Below are positions 9,850-20,239 of a DNA stretch of 64,000 nt, one piece after another; within the stretch, counting starts at the first letter, position 1; each line of letters opens with the position of its first letter. The notes under the pieces are model-generated. The model was not told the DNA's origin. It made no database searches and was given only the letters and a program-made list of their open reading frames with translations. The translations under genes and the position numbers were made by a program. This DNA is from Strongyloides papillosus (taxonomy: Eukaryota; Nematoda; Chromadorea; Rhabditida; Strongyloididae), in the NCBI GenBank assembly GCA_005656395.1, contig SRSI01000027.1, positions 248,001-312,000 on the forward strand, in the 5' to 3' direction.

Positions 9850-10560
9850 ATGAGTCGCAAAAGGTTTAAATCCTCACGTTTAACTGATTCTAAAACACGA
9901 AATGCTGGATGGAAAGATGATATCAGAAGAGAGTGCTTTCGTAAAATATGAGAGAATAAAAACACAACTTTAATTCTTTAAGAAAGAATGAAACAATTAG
10001 TGAGGATGAGGCTGTGAAAACTACTAATAATTAACTTATTTCCAAATTTGATATAATTCTTGCATATTTTAATTAATATTTATATTTTTTTATAATTATA
10101 TATTACATAAATATTGTATTCTTTTTCATAAATGGCACATGTTTTATATTAAATATGGCTACATCAAAAAGCAAATATATTTTCCATAAGATGAGGATGA
10201 ATTTATTGATATTGTAAATGAGATATACGAAGAAGTTCTCTTATAAGGTATGTTGTTTTCGTATCTAAGTGAGTAATGTAATTTTCTTTCAGAGTATAAA
10301 TTTTATGAAGGGTACAAACGTCAGTGTATAACGTACGATATTAGTGAGTGTGCAAAAGCCATGACATCCGAAAATTTTGATTCCAAGTATATTTTATTTC
10401 TAAATTGTTTTGATGGACGTGCGACGTTGAAAAGCATTAGTGAATGCTAAATTATCGCTTCGTTCAAAAGCTGTGATTTTTGTCATATGTCCTATAATGA
10501 ACGGATTTTTTGATGAGGATGATGTGATTGAACTATTTCAAATTGCTGCAAAAAGAACAT
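9850..10560 (+). pseudogene. RPA-interacting-protein-like relic
   Basis: From ATG 9850 the frame reads MSRKRFKSSRL...NAGWKDDIRRECFRK and then hits TGA. The W-K-x-x-x-R-x-x-C pattern resembles the N-terminal domain of RPA-interacting protein (RPAIN). Further on, DEDEFIDIVNEIYEE (about 10190-10240), a possible intron (gtatg...ttcag, 10247-10292) and EYKFYEGYKRQC follow, then a Cys-x2-Cys remnant (SCDFCHMSY, near 10468), matching the order of the family's middle and zinc-binding end. Several stops interrupt it. RPAIN family proteins carry replication protein A to the nucleus. The identification rests on short motifs and is tentative. Confidence 0.4.
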
Positions 10561-10734
10561 CTCAAAATCAATTGCCTTAAAAAAGTTAATATTATTTTTA
10601 TAGAAGGACAAAGATACACGTGGGAAGGATAGCTTCTCACTAATTCTATCTAATGAATGTGGATGTAATGATGATTTTTTTGATTTCACTCCTAGTTTTT
10701 ATGACTAGTGTCCGGTGAATTTTTATGTATTGTA

Positions 10735-10815
10735 TTTATGTATTTTAATATGTTGTATTTATGTAAATAATTTAATATAATGTATATATGTAAATAATTT
10801 AATAAATTTATTTAG
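10735..10815. repeat. Short AT tandem repeat
   Basis: Imperfect tandem copies of a unit around ATTTATGTAAATAATTTAAT/ATGTATATATGT. The rest of 10560-11101 is plain AT-rich spacer. Confidence 0.5.
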
Positions 10816-11101
10816 TGGTTCTTTTTTGTTTTCAAGCCTGTTATGACAATACTTTTTTTAATGAAATTGAATAAGTATTGTTAATAAAATGTTAAATAAT
10901 AATTGATCAACATTTTTTATAAATCATTGATGCATTTTCTTATAAATAATTAATGTTAAGGTAGTTTAAATTTTTACCAAATAAACATAATACATAGGTA
11001 GAATCAGAATAGCATTCTAAACAAATAAATCTTGTTATATTATAAATAAAATTGTAATAACTTTTATTAATATTTCGATTTTTTAGAGACCATCAAATGA
11101 A

Positions 11102-13583
11102 TTAACACTTTATATTAGATATTACAAAATTATCTAAAGCTATATAATTTGGGTTATTTATATTCATTTTGTAGACTCCACTAGGATTTAATATTGTTAA
11201 ATCATTTGTCGATTCATTATCACCTACAACAATAAAATTCAAGCTTCCTAGTTTTTTCAGAGTTGTTGCCAATTGTATTGAAAGTCGTAATTCATTATAA
11301 TCTGCTAATGTAACAAATATAAAGTTATTCATCGGCCTATTGATATTACTTGCAAAATTATTAGAAGTAAGTAAGTTTAATAATTGTAAAATACTTTTTC
11401 CAGTGTTATTTCTTTTAACGTTTTTTAGCAATACATTATTAAGGCTATTTTTATCGCTTACAGAATTGAAGTTGACAGCAACAGTTGCTTTCGAATCATA
11501 TGAAACAACAGAAATTCTTTCAAAATGGTTCCAATATGATTCAATTATATTATTACCTAACAGAATGTTAAGTTGCCCTTGAAATTGTGAATCAGAAACG
11601 TAATCCATTGATGAGGCAATTGAAAATATTAATGAACTATTACATGGAGAATATTGATTATTAATATATGCCGTTGGAGGGATAGTTGTAGTTGAAATAA
11701 GATTTGAAGGAGTAGTTGACTGTGGGAATTTTCTACCATTATTGTTTCTGGAAACATTATCTTCATATGGCCATTGATTTAAAATTACTGATAAACTATT
11801 CTCATACAATTGATATTGCTTTTCATTATAGTTATCCATTATTTCATCGTCGTGTTGAGGGGATTTAATACTTAAATATTTTAAATTGTTAGGATTATCT
11901 ATATTTTTCCATGGATATGAGAAACCATTTAAAGATGAGCTATTTTTAACAAAAATTGACCAGTAAGTTCCAAGTTTATGAGCCATCTTATAATCAGTAA
12001 CAGTTGAAAGGTTAGTATTAGGAGAGTCAAAAAATTCTGGTCTCATTGTTAATGCAAAAAAGTCATCAGCATGTGTTAGTGCTGTAAATAATAATTAGAC
12101 TAATTACTTATGATGGTAACTTACGTTAATAGACTTTACCATTAATAGTGGTTTTGACACAATAATTATAAACATAACTATTTTCATATAAATATACATT
12201 TTTGTTTCCTCTATTCAACAATCGTACAGCATCTAAAGCTATAAAATTGTAAATTCTAAGTCTCAACATTGTATGGGATGTTATTTTAGCCCATTCGTAT
12301 GAATCAGTATCATTAGTTTGTTGTGGAACATTAAAATTATAAACAAGTTTTGCAAAATTTTCATTATTATCTGTAGTGAAAATTTGTGACATATAAAGTA
12401 AAGCCAATTGATATCCACTCTTGTTTAGTAAAGAGGAAATCATATTGACTATTCTAACAATACCTCCTCCAGCTTCATCATTAACACTGCCTAAAATTGT
12501 AGGTCTTATTGTTACATTTTTATATAAATTCGATGGAGTATCTGGTAAAAAACCAATAAAATCTTTATCAATATATAAATCATACATATACATTTTCCAA
12601 GTTTGATAGTCAATAAATTTTTGAATTGACGTATTTTTAATACAATCATTTACGAAATCCATTGGATAATTATCCCATTCATTTTTAGTAATATTACATA
12701 AATCAGCAGCAATTTTATAATTTATATCTCCTTAAGTAAATGGTACACTTCCTGAACAATCTAAATTTATTTGAACGGACATTATAATTAATTGTTGAAA
12801 TATATTTCTTGATAACGGTGATAGACTTTGTGCATCAACTGATACTGCACCTGTTAAGTGGCCAGCAAGAGTTATTCTCTCTAGATCTCCACCAAATTCA
12901 GATATATAGTTTTTCACAAATTTCAAAGCATTTGTTTGATCATATACACCTCTATTTGGGGGAATTTCATCTATAAATGTTGTAAAGAAACCATGAATAC
13001 CAAGTTTATATTGAACTACAACAACAACGATATCGTTACTGACAAAATTTGTTATAAATCCTTTATATCCCCATTCCTTTATACTTCCACTTTCAAAACC
13101 GCCACCAGGAATGAGAACAAACACTGGATACTTATTTTTTGTGTTGACATCTGGTGAAAATATATTAATATATAAACAATCTTCAGATTGACCATCGGAA
13201 ATAGTCAAATTATCATCCTTTAATGTTTGTGGACACATAGGTGGTTGTTTTTGAGCTATTTGTGAGTTATTTGGGAATTGTGTAATTGGAATAGAATGCT
13301 TGAAAAATATTAAAGAAATTTTTTAGATTATTTACCTTAAGACGTAAGTCTCCGATTGGTGGATGAACAAGTGGGACTGAAAAAAAAGTATCCGCTTTCC
13401 CGAAAAATTTTTCATTTACATCATTTTCTAAATCAACATGGGTTCCAATAATGGTTCCTAAAGATGTTTTTAAGGTAACATTATTATTTGAAATTGGATC
13501 ACATATTAAATCATTTATAAATTTTCTTTCATATTTAAATGCATTTCTAAAAAGTTCTTTGAACTTTTCATCATCTGCAGCTA
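11102..13583 (-). pseudogene. Carboxylesterase-VWA fusion, catalytically dead and stop-interrupted
   Basis: Exons seen: 13336-13583, 12140-13298 and 11102-12081, with introns 13299-13335 (37 bp) and 12082-12139 (58 bp). The first exon starts at an acceptor, so a signal-peptide exon lies upstream and was not found. Type-B carboxylesterase marks: FGKADTFFSVPLVHPPIG, SEDCLYINIFSP, PGGGFESGS, GVYDQTNALKFV. The nucleophile elbow reads AGHLTGA where GxSxG is expected: Ser replaced by Leu (TTA). Acid (GSVNDEAGG) and His (ALTHADDF) regions are kept. A single in-frame TAA sits at 12732-12734 with frame kept on both sides. After a Thr/Pro linker (TTTIPPTAYIN) the C-terminal 190 or so residues form a VWA-like domain (SLIFSIASSMD), ending in Cys. 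Non-enzymatic binding protein by ancestry; this copy is probably a pseudogene. Confidence 0.72.
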
Positions 13584-15596
13584 CTAAGTAGATAAGTAAA
13601 GATCATATTGAGTGATAATAATATAACATTTTTACTAAATGATTACTGAGGAAATTTGTGATATTTAATAATCAAATTTTATCAGTTCATGTGACGTTAA
13701 AGATTCTATTTTTGTTGGATAAATATAACTTACTTATTATTAACTTATTTATCAGAAATTTTTTAATTTCAATAACTGATAAGAGGGTAAAGTAAAAAAT
13801 CACAAAAGTCTTCTTATTCTTTGTGTAAAGAGATTTCAGTGATAAAGTAGTTAATTGTTTATACATAGTAGTAAAATTCCATGATTTTTAAGCCTTACTA
13901 TTTCATAGAAACAATATACTTTGTAAAACTTTAGAAAAAAATTTTATGAGATAGTAAAGTGTAAGTACTTTTTTGATACCAATGATAACGCGTAGTTTGA
14001 CTACTTATTTTCAAAGATAAAATTTTTTTATTATATTTATCTGAACATAAACAGTTTAGGACATTTTGTTAGAGATTTTTGTTAAGTAAATATAGAGCAA
14101 TAAAATTCATACTTTTGTAGATAAAAATATTTCTATATACCTGTTACTTTAACAAATTTTTGAACTAATAAAATCATAAAAATTATTTAAAAATAGAAAA
14201 GAAATAAGTTTTATTAAATTTTAGTATATAATATTGCTTATACACAGAAAAATTGAACACAAATTTGCACAAAATGTATTAAATTTGTCCCACCTAACAA
14301 AATTTGAATTTTCATGATTTGCGACTAATTTGATCGCAATTATTTCGTACAGAAAATTAAGGCAATAATTATAATAAGTTTCTATTTTTAAAATTTGAAT
14401 AAAATTTGATTTTTTTAAATGATGGGCCATTTTAATTACATTTCATTAAAAATTTTCAAAAATATCCCTTTTTATTTTTATGTGTTTAAATCGTTAACTT
14501 TTCATTATTATGTTTTTTAACACTTTGTCTATAAGATGTGTCTTATAGTACAAAAGTTTATATCTAGAAATTATCTAAAATTTTTCTGACTAAATTGAAA
14601 AGGAATATATTAATTTTTGTTTCTGTATCATAGATGTTACTTAGGTGAACATTTCGAGAACAATAGTTTACCAATGAGACACATATCTTTATAGCATACA
14701 TCCCCATATTAAAATAATATATCAGGATTCAGAGAATGAAATTGAAAAAACGGAAAAAAGTTAATCTAAGTTTCTTTTAAACCTACATTTTCAGTATGAT
14801 CTTAAGAAAATGGAGAAACTTTAAGTACTATAAAATCGTTGCAGAAATTTTTTTAGAAAAATGTTTTGGAAAAAAATTTTTGTGTTTTTTTAAAAAAAGT
14901 ATGTCAAGATGAAACTTTTCAAGCCTGACATTGCCATAACACTTATGTAAAATTTAATTCTCTTTCGAACGGTATATACAACTTTAATCTGATTATCTGT
15001 TCTCGAGATATAGAGATATTAATTTTTTTTAAAATTTATTATTAATGCAATTTTTTACATATATGCTCTAAAAAAGGTAAGTAGTTTAAGTTATATTCAT
15101 GAAGCCTATTTCCAAAATACACACATTTCTTGCACATATTTTTAAACATCAACAATTCATTTATCTTTATCCATTTTGAGATAGTCAATAGAAAGTGAAA
15201 GCAAATTTATTTATTTCCTAAGACAACAACACTTTTTAAGTATATAAAAGAAAAATCTGTATTATTTTTAGATACTAAAAATAAAAAATAATAAGAACAA
15301 ATGATTTTTTGAATAAAACTCAAACAACAATAATACATTAAGGTTCTTGAACCAATTGTTTTTAACAATTTTAAAAATAAACTTATATTCTTAAAAATAT
15401 TATAGAATTAGAATAGGTCGAAAATTTAATTTTTATTTAATCATATGTAATGTATATGCCGATTTAAAAAAAGTAAGATCAGTATAACACATATCAATTA
15501 TTTAGATATGATAAAAAAGCTAAAATCAAATTATATTTGGATTTTAAATATTAAAAAAATTTATTAAATATAATTAAATTCTAGAACAAAATAAAG
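13584..15596. other. AT-rich intergenic region
   Basis: No gene that I can support. The upstream exon of the esterase-like gene should lie near 13600-13850, but no ATG-donor pair reads into it convincingly. The 69-codon minus-strand ORF at 14221 is low-complexity and looks like chance. A stretch near 14928-15000 (TTTTCAAGCCTGACATT) resembles one near 10830 and may be an old repeat. Confidence 0.35.
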
Positions 15597-16790
15597 TTCA
15601 AATAGAAAAAAAGCATCATTTTTTGTCGTGTTAATGATTAATTTTTTAATTAAATCATTTTTCGTTTTAACGGTTTATAATATTCATTTTTGTATTCTAT
15701 GAATATTATAATTTTTTAGCAAAATCGAGTTGCATTTTCAGTGCAAGAGTATAAATAAAAATTGTTGTTAACAATGGTTTTAAACAAAAAATGTTGTTAA
15801 AAATATTTTTCAATATTATTAATAATGACTTTTCATATTAATTTTTGGAAAATTATAATTAGAATTTTTAAACGTCCATTTTTGATAACTCATTAATTAA
15901 AGTGAAATTGGAATCTTTATTTTTCTCATTCTTAAAATATGCAATTTTGATTATTATCACTAACACAACGAAAACTTATGTTTTTTATTCTCTTTGTAAA
16001 TATAGTTGTTTTTATTATTGCTACTTTTATGCTAATCATTAAAGCATTTCCTGGTATTTAAAAACTTAATAAATGGAAGAAAACCAATCAAAGACATAAA
16101 AAAAAAACTGTAAAATTTGAAAGGATACTGTTAAGCATTATAATACAGAGTATGGTCCAAGTGCAATATTCTATAGTGTTTTATAAGCTGAAAGACAATA
16201 TACTAGACTTTCTAAACATTATTATCTTAAAGTTTTAGTGCTGGAAAATTGTGAAGAAAACGAAGTACGATGTCTACAACAATTGATGTAAATGTTTTTA
16301 AAAGAACAAAACCATTACGAACCTAAACTATTTGTACATAAAGACTCAGATGAGAATATCGAAAATCTACTATTATAAAGTTTTAATTAAAATATACTTT
16401 TCATCTTGATTATTTCATTGAAATAACTAAAAAATATTTCATTGATTATTTTATTTCGAAAATCAATAAAAACTTCGTAATTAATGATATTGTGTGTAAA
16501 ATATTTCATGATTGATAAATCCTAAATTTTAAAATCAACACAGTTTATTTTTGTTCGAAAATTTGGTCTAGATAAACTATAAAGTTTTTATCATGTCAAG
16601 GGGGCCCTCAAAAAAGCTTTCTGCTTTATGCAACAACGTAGAATGAACTTGAGATATAAATCATTGTATTTTAAACATAAAAATAAATATTTGTGATGTA
16701 ATTATATTATTTATCGTTGTTTCTTTTGTAAGAATCAAAAAAATAAGGAAAAACATTTTGGAATTTACTTTATCGTTTTGATTGTTAAAT
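15597..16790 (+). repeat. Segmental duplication, copy B (pairs with 5606-6780)
   Basis: Direct repeat of the block at 5606-6780, ending in the 5' region of the next cystatin-like copy. So each block holds one dead copy followed by another family member (intact at 6844, dead at 16861). Confidence 0.85.
15990..16377 (+). pseudogene. Cystatin-like relic B
   Basis: Duplicate of relic A. It keeps the signal-peptide remnant (IIATFM..IIKAFP), HYNTEYGPSAIF followed by the same TAA as relic A, and HYYLKVLVLENCEENEVRC. Relic A's later TAG appears here as TAA. Frameshifts between signal and mature part are shared. Dead. Confidence 0.7.
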
Positions 16791-16860
16791 ACTACACGAT
16801 ATTGTTTAGATAAAAATAATATTTGAGATCAAAGGATGGAATATTTTCAATAAATTGATG

Positions 16861-17238
16861 ATGAATTATTTAAATGTAACTATTTTTATTATTGCTACTT
16901 TTTTAATAGTTACTAAGGAATTTTATTTGTTTCAGAAACATCGTAATCCTCATGAATGGAAGATTAGAAATCCAAAAAAAAGCAATATTGTAAAGTTGGG
17001 AAATGAAGCCGTTAAGATTTATAATTAAAAAAATCACTTAAACTTAAAATTTATTCATGTTGTACAAATTAGAAGCCAATATTAAAATAGTTCTAAACAC
17101 TATGATCTTAAAATTTTGGCGGATCAAAATTGTAAGGGAAAAATTTATGAGTGCTTACAAGAAATTATAGCAAATATATTTAAAGACAAGGAACACCCTA
17201 GCGAATTAAGAATTAATGTACGTAACTACTGGATGTAG
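16861..17238 (+). pseudogene. Cystatin-like relic C, two in-frame TAA codons
   Basis: One continuous frame of 126 codons from ATG 16861: signal peptide MNYLNVTIFIIATFLIVT, VKLGNEAVKIYN then TAA, KFIHVVQIRSQY then TAA, HYDLKILADQNC and NCKGKIYEC (C-x6-C), ending TAG. No frameshift, only two nonsense codons, the first at a place where relatives have Lys (one-base change AAA to TAA). A recently lost gene. Confidence 0.75.
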
Positions 17239-17429
17239 AACATCGTTCATTTACTACCACAAAATCCTAATTAAAACATATTTTTTATCTTTATTATTTT
17301 ATTGAATAAATAAAAAGTTTTTCATTGATTTTTTTGTTTAAAAAAATGATAAACCCTGACTTTCTAAGTCAAAAAGATTTATTTTGTTCAGAAATTTAGT
17401 TTAGTTAAAAATGAAGCCTTTACTAAGTC

Positions 17430-17948
17430 TAGATATGGGCGGGTCAGTAAATTGTTCGACCCGGGATCGGTCGGTTTAGGGTCGTTTTTAAAATCGGCCC
17501 GTTGAGTTTATAGAATATACCCTTATAAAAAACATAATTTTATTATAATTAAAGAATATTTTCTAATAGAAAAAATATTACAATATATAAATTAACCCTT
17601 AAAACTAATAAATTGTTAAATTTTAGTAGTTAAATTAGTTCATCGACAATTTCTAATATATGAAAGTGTTGAAAAAGCACTTTCAGATTTGATACTAATT
17701 GACTTTATTATTCTTAATTTCTGATAAAGACTATGCAAATTAGGTGCTGATAATTTTACTGAATTCTAAAAATGGTCAATATTAACCTCAGAACTGATAT
17801 TTTTAACATGGTAAAGATAATTAATATTATCACCGACAGATAAATTTTCAAAAGTTGTTAATAAATAGTATAAAACCGACCCAATAATTTTTGTAATTTT
17901 GCATCGCCTCTAAAATTTGGGGTCGATCCGTGTCAGATCCCATGTCTA
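17430..17948. mobile_element. Non-autonomous hAT element (519 bp) with 8-bp target duplication
   Basis: Ends are TAGATATGGGC... and ...CCCATGTCTA, an imperfect inverted repeat. Perfect 8-bp duplications ACTAAGTC flank it at 17422-17429 and 17949-17956, the hallmark of the hAT superfamily. The subterminal parts are strikingly GC-rich for this DNA (cgacccgggatcggtc; gggtcgatccgtg). There is no coding capacity. It sits in the spacer between two cystatin-like copies. Confidence 0.88.
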
Positions 17949-18207
17949 ACTAAGTCACAAGAGCATAAAAAAGGTTTCTACTTTTAAAGCAAAAATATGG
18001 AATAAACTTGAGTTATCAGACATTGTATCCCAAGTACAGAAGCAAATATTTGTAATGGAATTATATTATTTATCATGATTTCTTTTTTTAAGAATGAAAA
18101 AATTTTAAAATTTACTTAATTATTTGATTATTTAATTAGTACATAATATTGTTTAGAGTGAATTATTATTTAAAATAAGATTATGGAATATTTTCAGTAA
18201 AACAAAA

Positions 18208-18597
18208 ATGAATTATTTAAATGTATCTATTTTAATTATTGGTACATTTTTAATAGCTACTGGAGCATCGTTTAATTTCCTTAAACACCATGATAATATC
18301 GGATGGCAAGATAAAAACACCAACAGTAGCAAAATTCTAAAGTTAGCACAACAATCTGTCGATCAGTTTAATAAGAAATATAAAACAGATGCTAAATTAG
18401 AAAATGTTATAAGTGCTACAAAAAGTTATATCAGCGGTTCAAAACATTATAATCTTGAAGTTTTAACAATGATAGATTGTGAAAATAATGGTAAAAAATG
18501 TCCAGAAAGAATTCATTCTGACATCTATCGAAACAACAATAAAGATAGTAAAACAGTTATTAAAGTGTATAAAGAAGGAGTTTTAAAATATCGCTAA
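18208..18597 (+). CDS. Secreted cystatin-like protein 3
   Basis: 129 aa, single exon, same length as the gene at 6844. Signal peptide about 1-20 (MNYLNVSILIIGTFLIATGA). Helix ILKLAQQSVDQFNKKY; strand ENVISATKSY; the loop reads SYISG, the closest in the window to the cystatin QxVxG loop (Gly kept, Gln lost, Val to Ile); HYNLEVLTMIDC strand; DCENNGKKC gives the C-x6-C pair; C-terminal strand TVIKVYKEG. The best-preserved family member in this half of the cluster. Protease inhibition is possible but not assured without the Gln. Confidence 0.78.
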   Translation: MNYLNVSILIIGTFLIATGASFNFLKHHDNIGWQDKNTNSSKILKLAQQSVDQFNKKYKTDAKLENVISATKSYISGSKHYNLEVLTMIDCENNGKKCPERIHSDIYRNNNKDSKTVIKVYKEGVLKYR

Positions 18598-19044
18598 TTT
18601 TCCACCATAACATTTTAAATAAAATATACTTTTTATTATTATTTTTTCATTTAAATAAATAAAAAGTTTTTCATTTATTTTTTTATTTGAAAAAAGAATA
18701 AATTCTGAGTTCCTATGTCAAAAAGTTTTCTTTGCGTTCGAAAATTTAGTCTAGTTCAATTATGAACTTTAGATTAGGTCATAAGAAACTCAAAGAGATT
18801 TCCACTTTTAAAGTAAAAATAAAGAATAATTCGAGTTAATAGATATTGTATTTCAAGTATAGAAGCAAATATTTGTGATGGAATCGTATTATTTATAATA
18901 ATTTCTTTTTTTAAGAACAAAAAATATAAAGAAAAAATTTTTGCAATTTACTTAATGATTTTGGTTATTTAATTAGTACATGATATTGCTTAGATTGAAA
19001 TAATATTTAAGATCAGATGATGGAACATTTTTAGTAAAATCGAA
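18598..19044. other. Spacer between cystatin-like gene 3 and relic D
   Basis: AT-rich spacer of about 447 bp, a diverged copy of the spacers that follow other family members. Its right end (about 18965-19044) is the conserved family 5' region. No gene seen. Confidence 0.4.
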
Positions 19045-19430
19045 AGGAATTACTTTAATGTATATATTTTTATAATCGTTACTTTTTTGACAATCATTGA
19101 AGCATTTCCTAGTTTTCATAGGCATCGTGAACTTTTTAAAATGAAGCAAAAGAATACAAAAAATAAAAAGATTGTAAACCTAGCAAAACAATCTATTGAA
19201 CATTATAATAAAAAATATGACATGAATTTCTAATATGCTGGTGCTTTGGAAGCTAAAAAATAACATACTACGGATTCATCACATTATGTTCTTGTAATTT
19301 CTATAACGATGAATTGTGGAGCCAATGATCTCTTATGTTTAGAAGAAATCGAATCAAACGTCTTTAAAAACGACCACAGTCCTAAAAATGTAGCATTTTA
19401 CGTACATAAAAAAGAGATGATGATTATCTA
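19045..19430 (+). pseudogene. Cystatin-like relic D, start codon lost, tail cut by a transposon
   Basis: The start is AGG where relatives have ATG (19045). The frame then reads RNYFNVYIFIIVTFLTIIEA, IVNLAKQSIEHYNKKY, TAA, GALEAKK, TAA, HYVLVISITMNC, NCGANDLLC (C-x6-C) and VFKNDHSPKNVAFYVH. A one-base loss near 19413 shifts the last codons, and a TA-flanked element enters at 19431, within a few codons of the expected stop. Close in sequence to the gene at 6844. Confidence 0.75.
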
Positions 19431-20237
19431 CAGGGTGGACCAAAAGTCATGTCACAGTTGGATGGAACACATTATAAATGTTATAACTTTTTTTGTAGTT
19501 GACATTTTTAAATGATATTATACGCATTTTGTAGAGGATGATTTATAGAATAATATATCACAAGATCGTTCTCAAAAATGATCTTATCGAAAAGTTGTAT
19601 TAAATTAAATAAAAATGTTTATATTTTTGCTTTAAAAGTGCATCTTATTATATTTCAATTGATTAAAAAATAAATGCTAGATGCTTAAAATGGTAGTTAT
19701 AAGCATTTTTCTTCATAAAATGTTTTGTTTTTACAATATTACTTTTTTTCATATATTTTTAATATTTTCCACTGTCGTAACTTCAATAAGAAAGTACTCT
19801 ACTGAAGAACGGACACAAATAGTTCGTGATTGCTACACCAACAGATGTTCAATTGCTACAACTTAAAAATTATTTAAAATCTTTTACAATGTGACCCAAG
19901 CTTCGTCAAGACATGCATTATTAAGTGTTGTAAATCATTTCAAAGAGTTAAATAAAACAATTTAATAAGAGTAATAATTAATGTTTTATAATGAACAAGC
20001 TTGTACAAGAAATTAAATAGTGATCATTTAAAAGATATCATTTTTTATACATAATTGTGTAAAATATTAAGAAACTAAAAACTTTTTGTTAAGTTCATTC
20101 TTGAGAACGATCTTGTAATATATTATTCTCTCACAAATTCTCTACAAAATGCGTATAATACTATAAAAATATGTCGCCTACAAAAAAAGTTATAAAGTGT
20201 TTTATTTCAACTGTGTCGTGACTTTTGGCCCACCATG
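19431..20237. mobile_element. Tc1/mariner-superfamily element with long (about 170 bp) inverted repeats
   Basis: Ends CAGGGTGGACCAAAAGTCA and, inverted, CATGGTGGGCCAAAAGTCA, flanked by TA at 19429-19430 and 20238-20239. The inverted repeats extend about 170 bp inward, to GATCGTTCTCAA. Inside, 19786-19965 encodes KYSTEERTQIVRDCY, a stop, then VTQASSRHALLSVVNHFKEL: the helix-turn-helix N-terminal domain (DUF4817 type) of a transposase. No DDE domain remains. An internally deleted, non-autonomous copy. Confidence 0.82.
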
Positions 20238-20239
20238 TA

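Noticed and set aside
12120..12139. The stronger-looking donor GTAAGT just after KVY in the esterase-like gene
   Set aside because: Using it puts a TAA in the message. The donor at 12139 gives an open frame and restores the expected ALTHADDF region.
12724..12745. An 18-base GT...AG segment around the in-frame TAA of the esterase-like gene
   Set aside because: Too short for an intron; the other introns here are 37-58 bp.
19309..19515. A 68-codon ORF as a gene of its own
   Set aside because: It is the tail of cystatin relic D read on into an inserted transposon.
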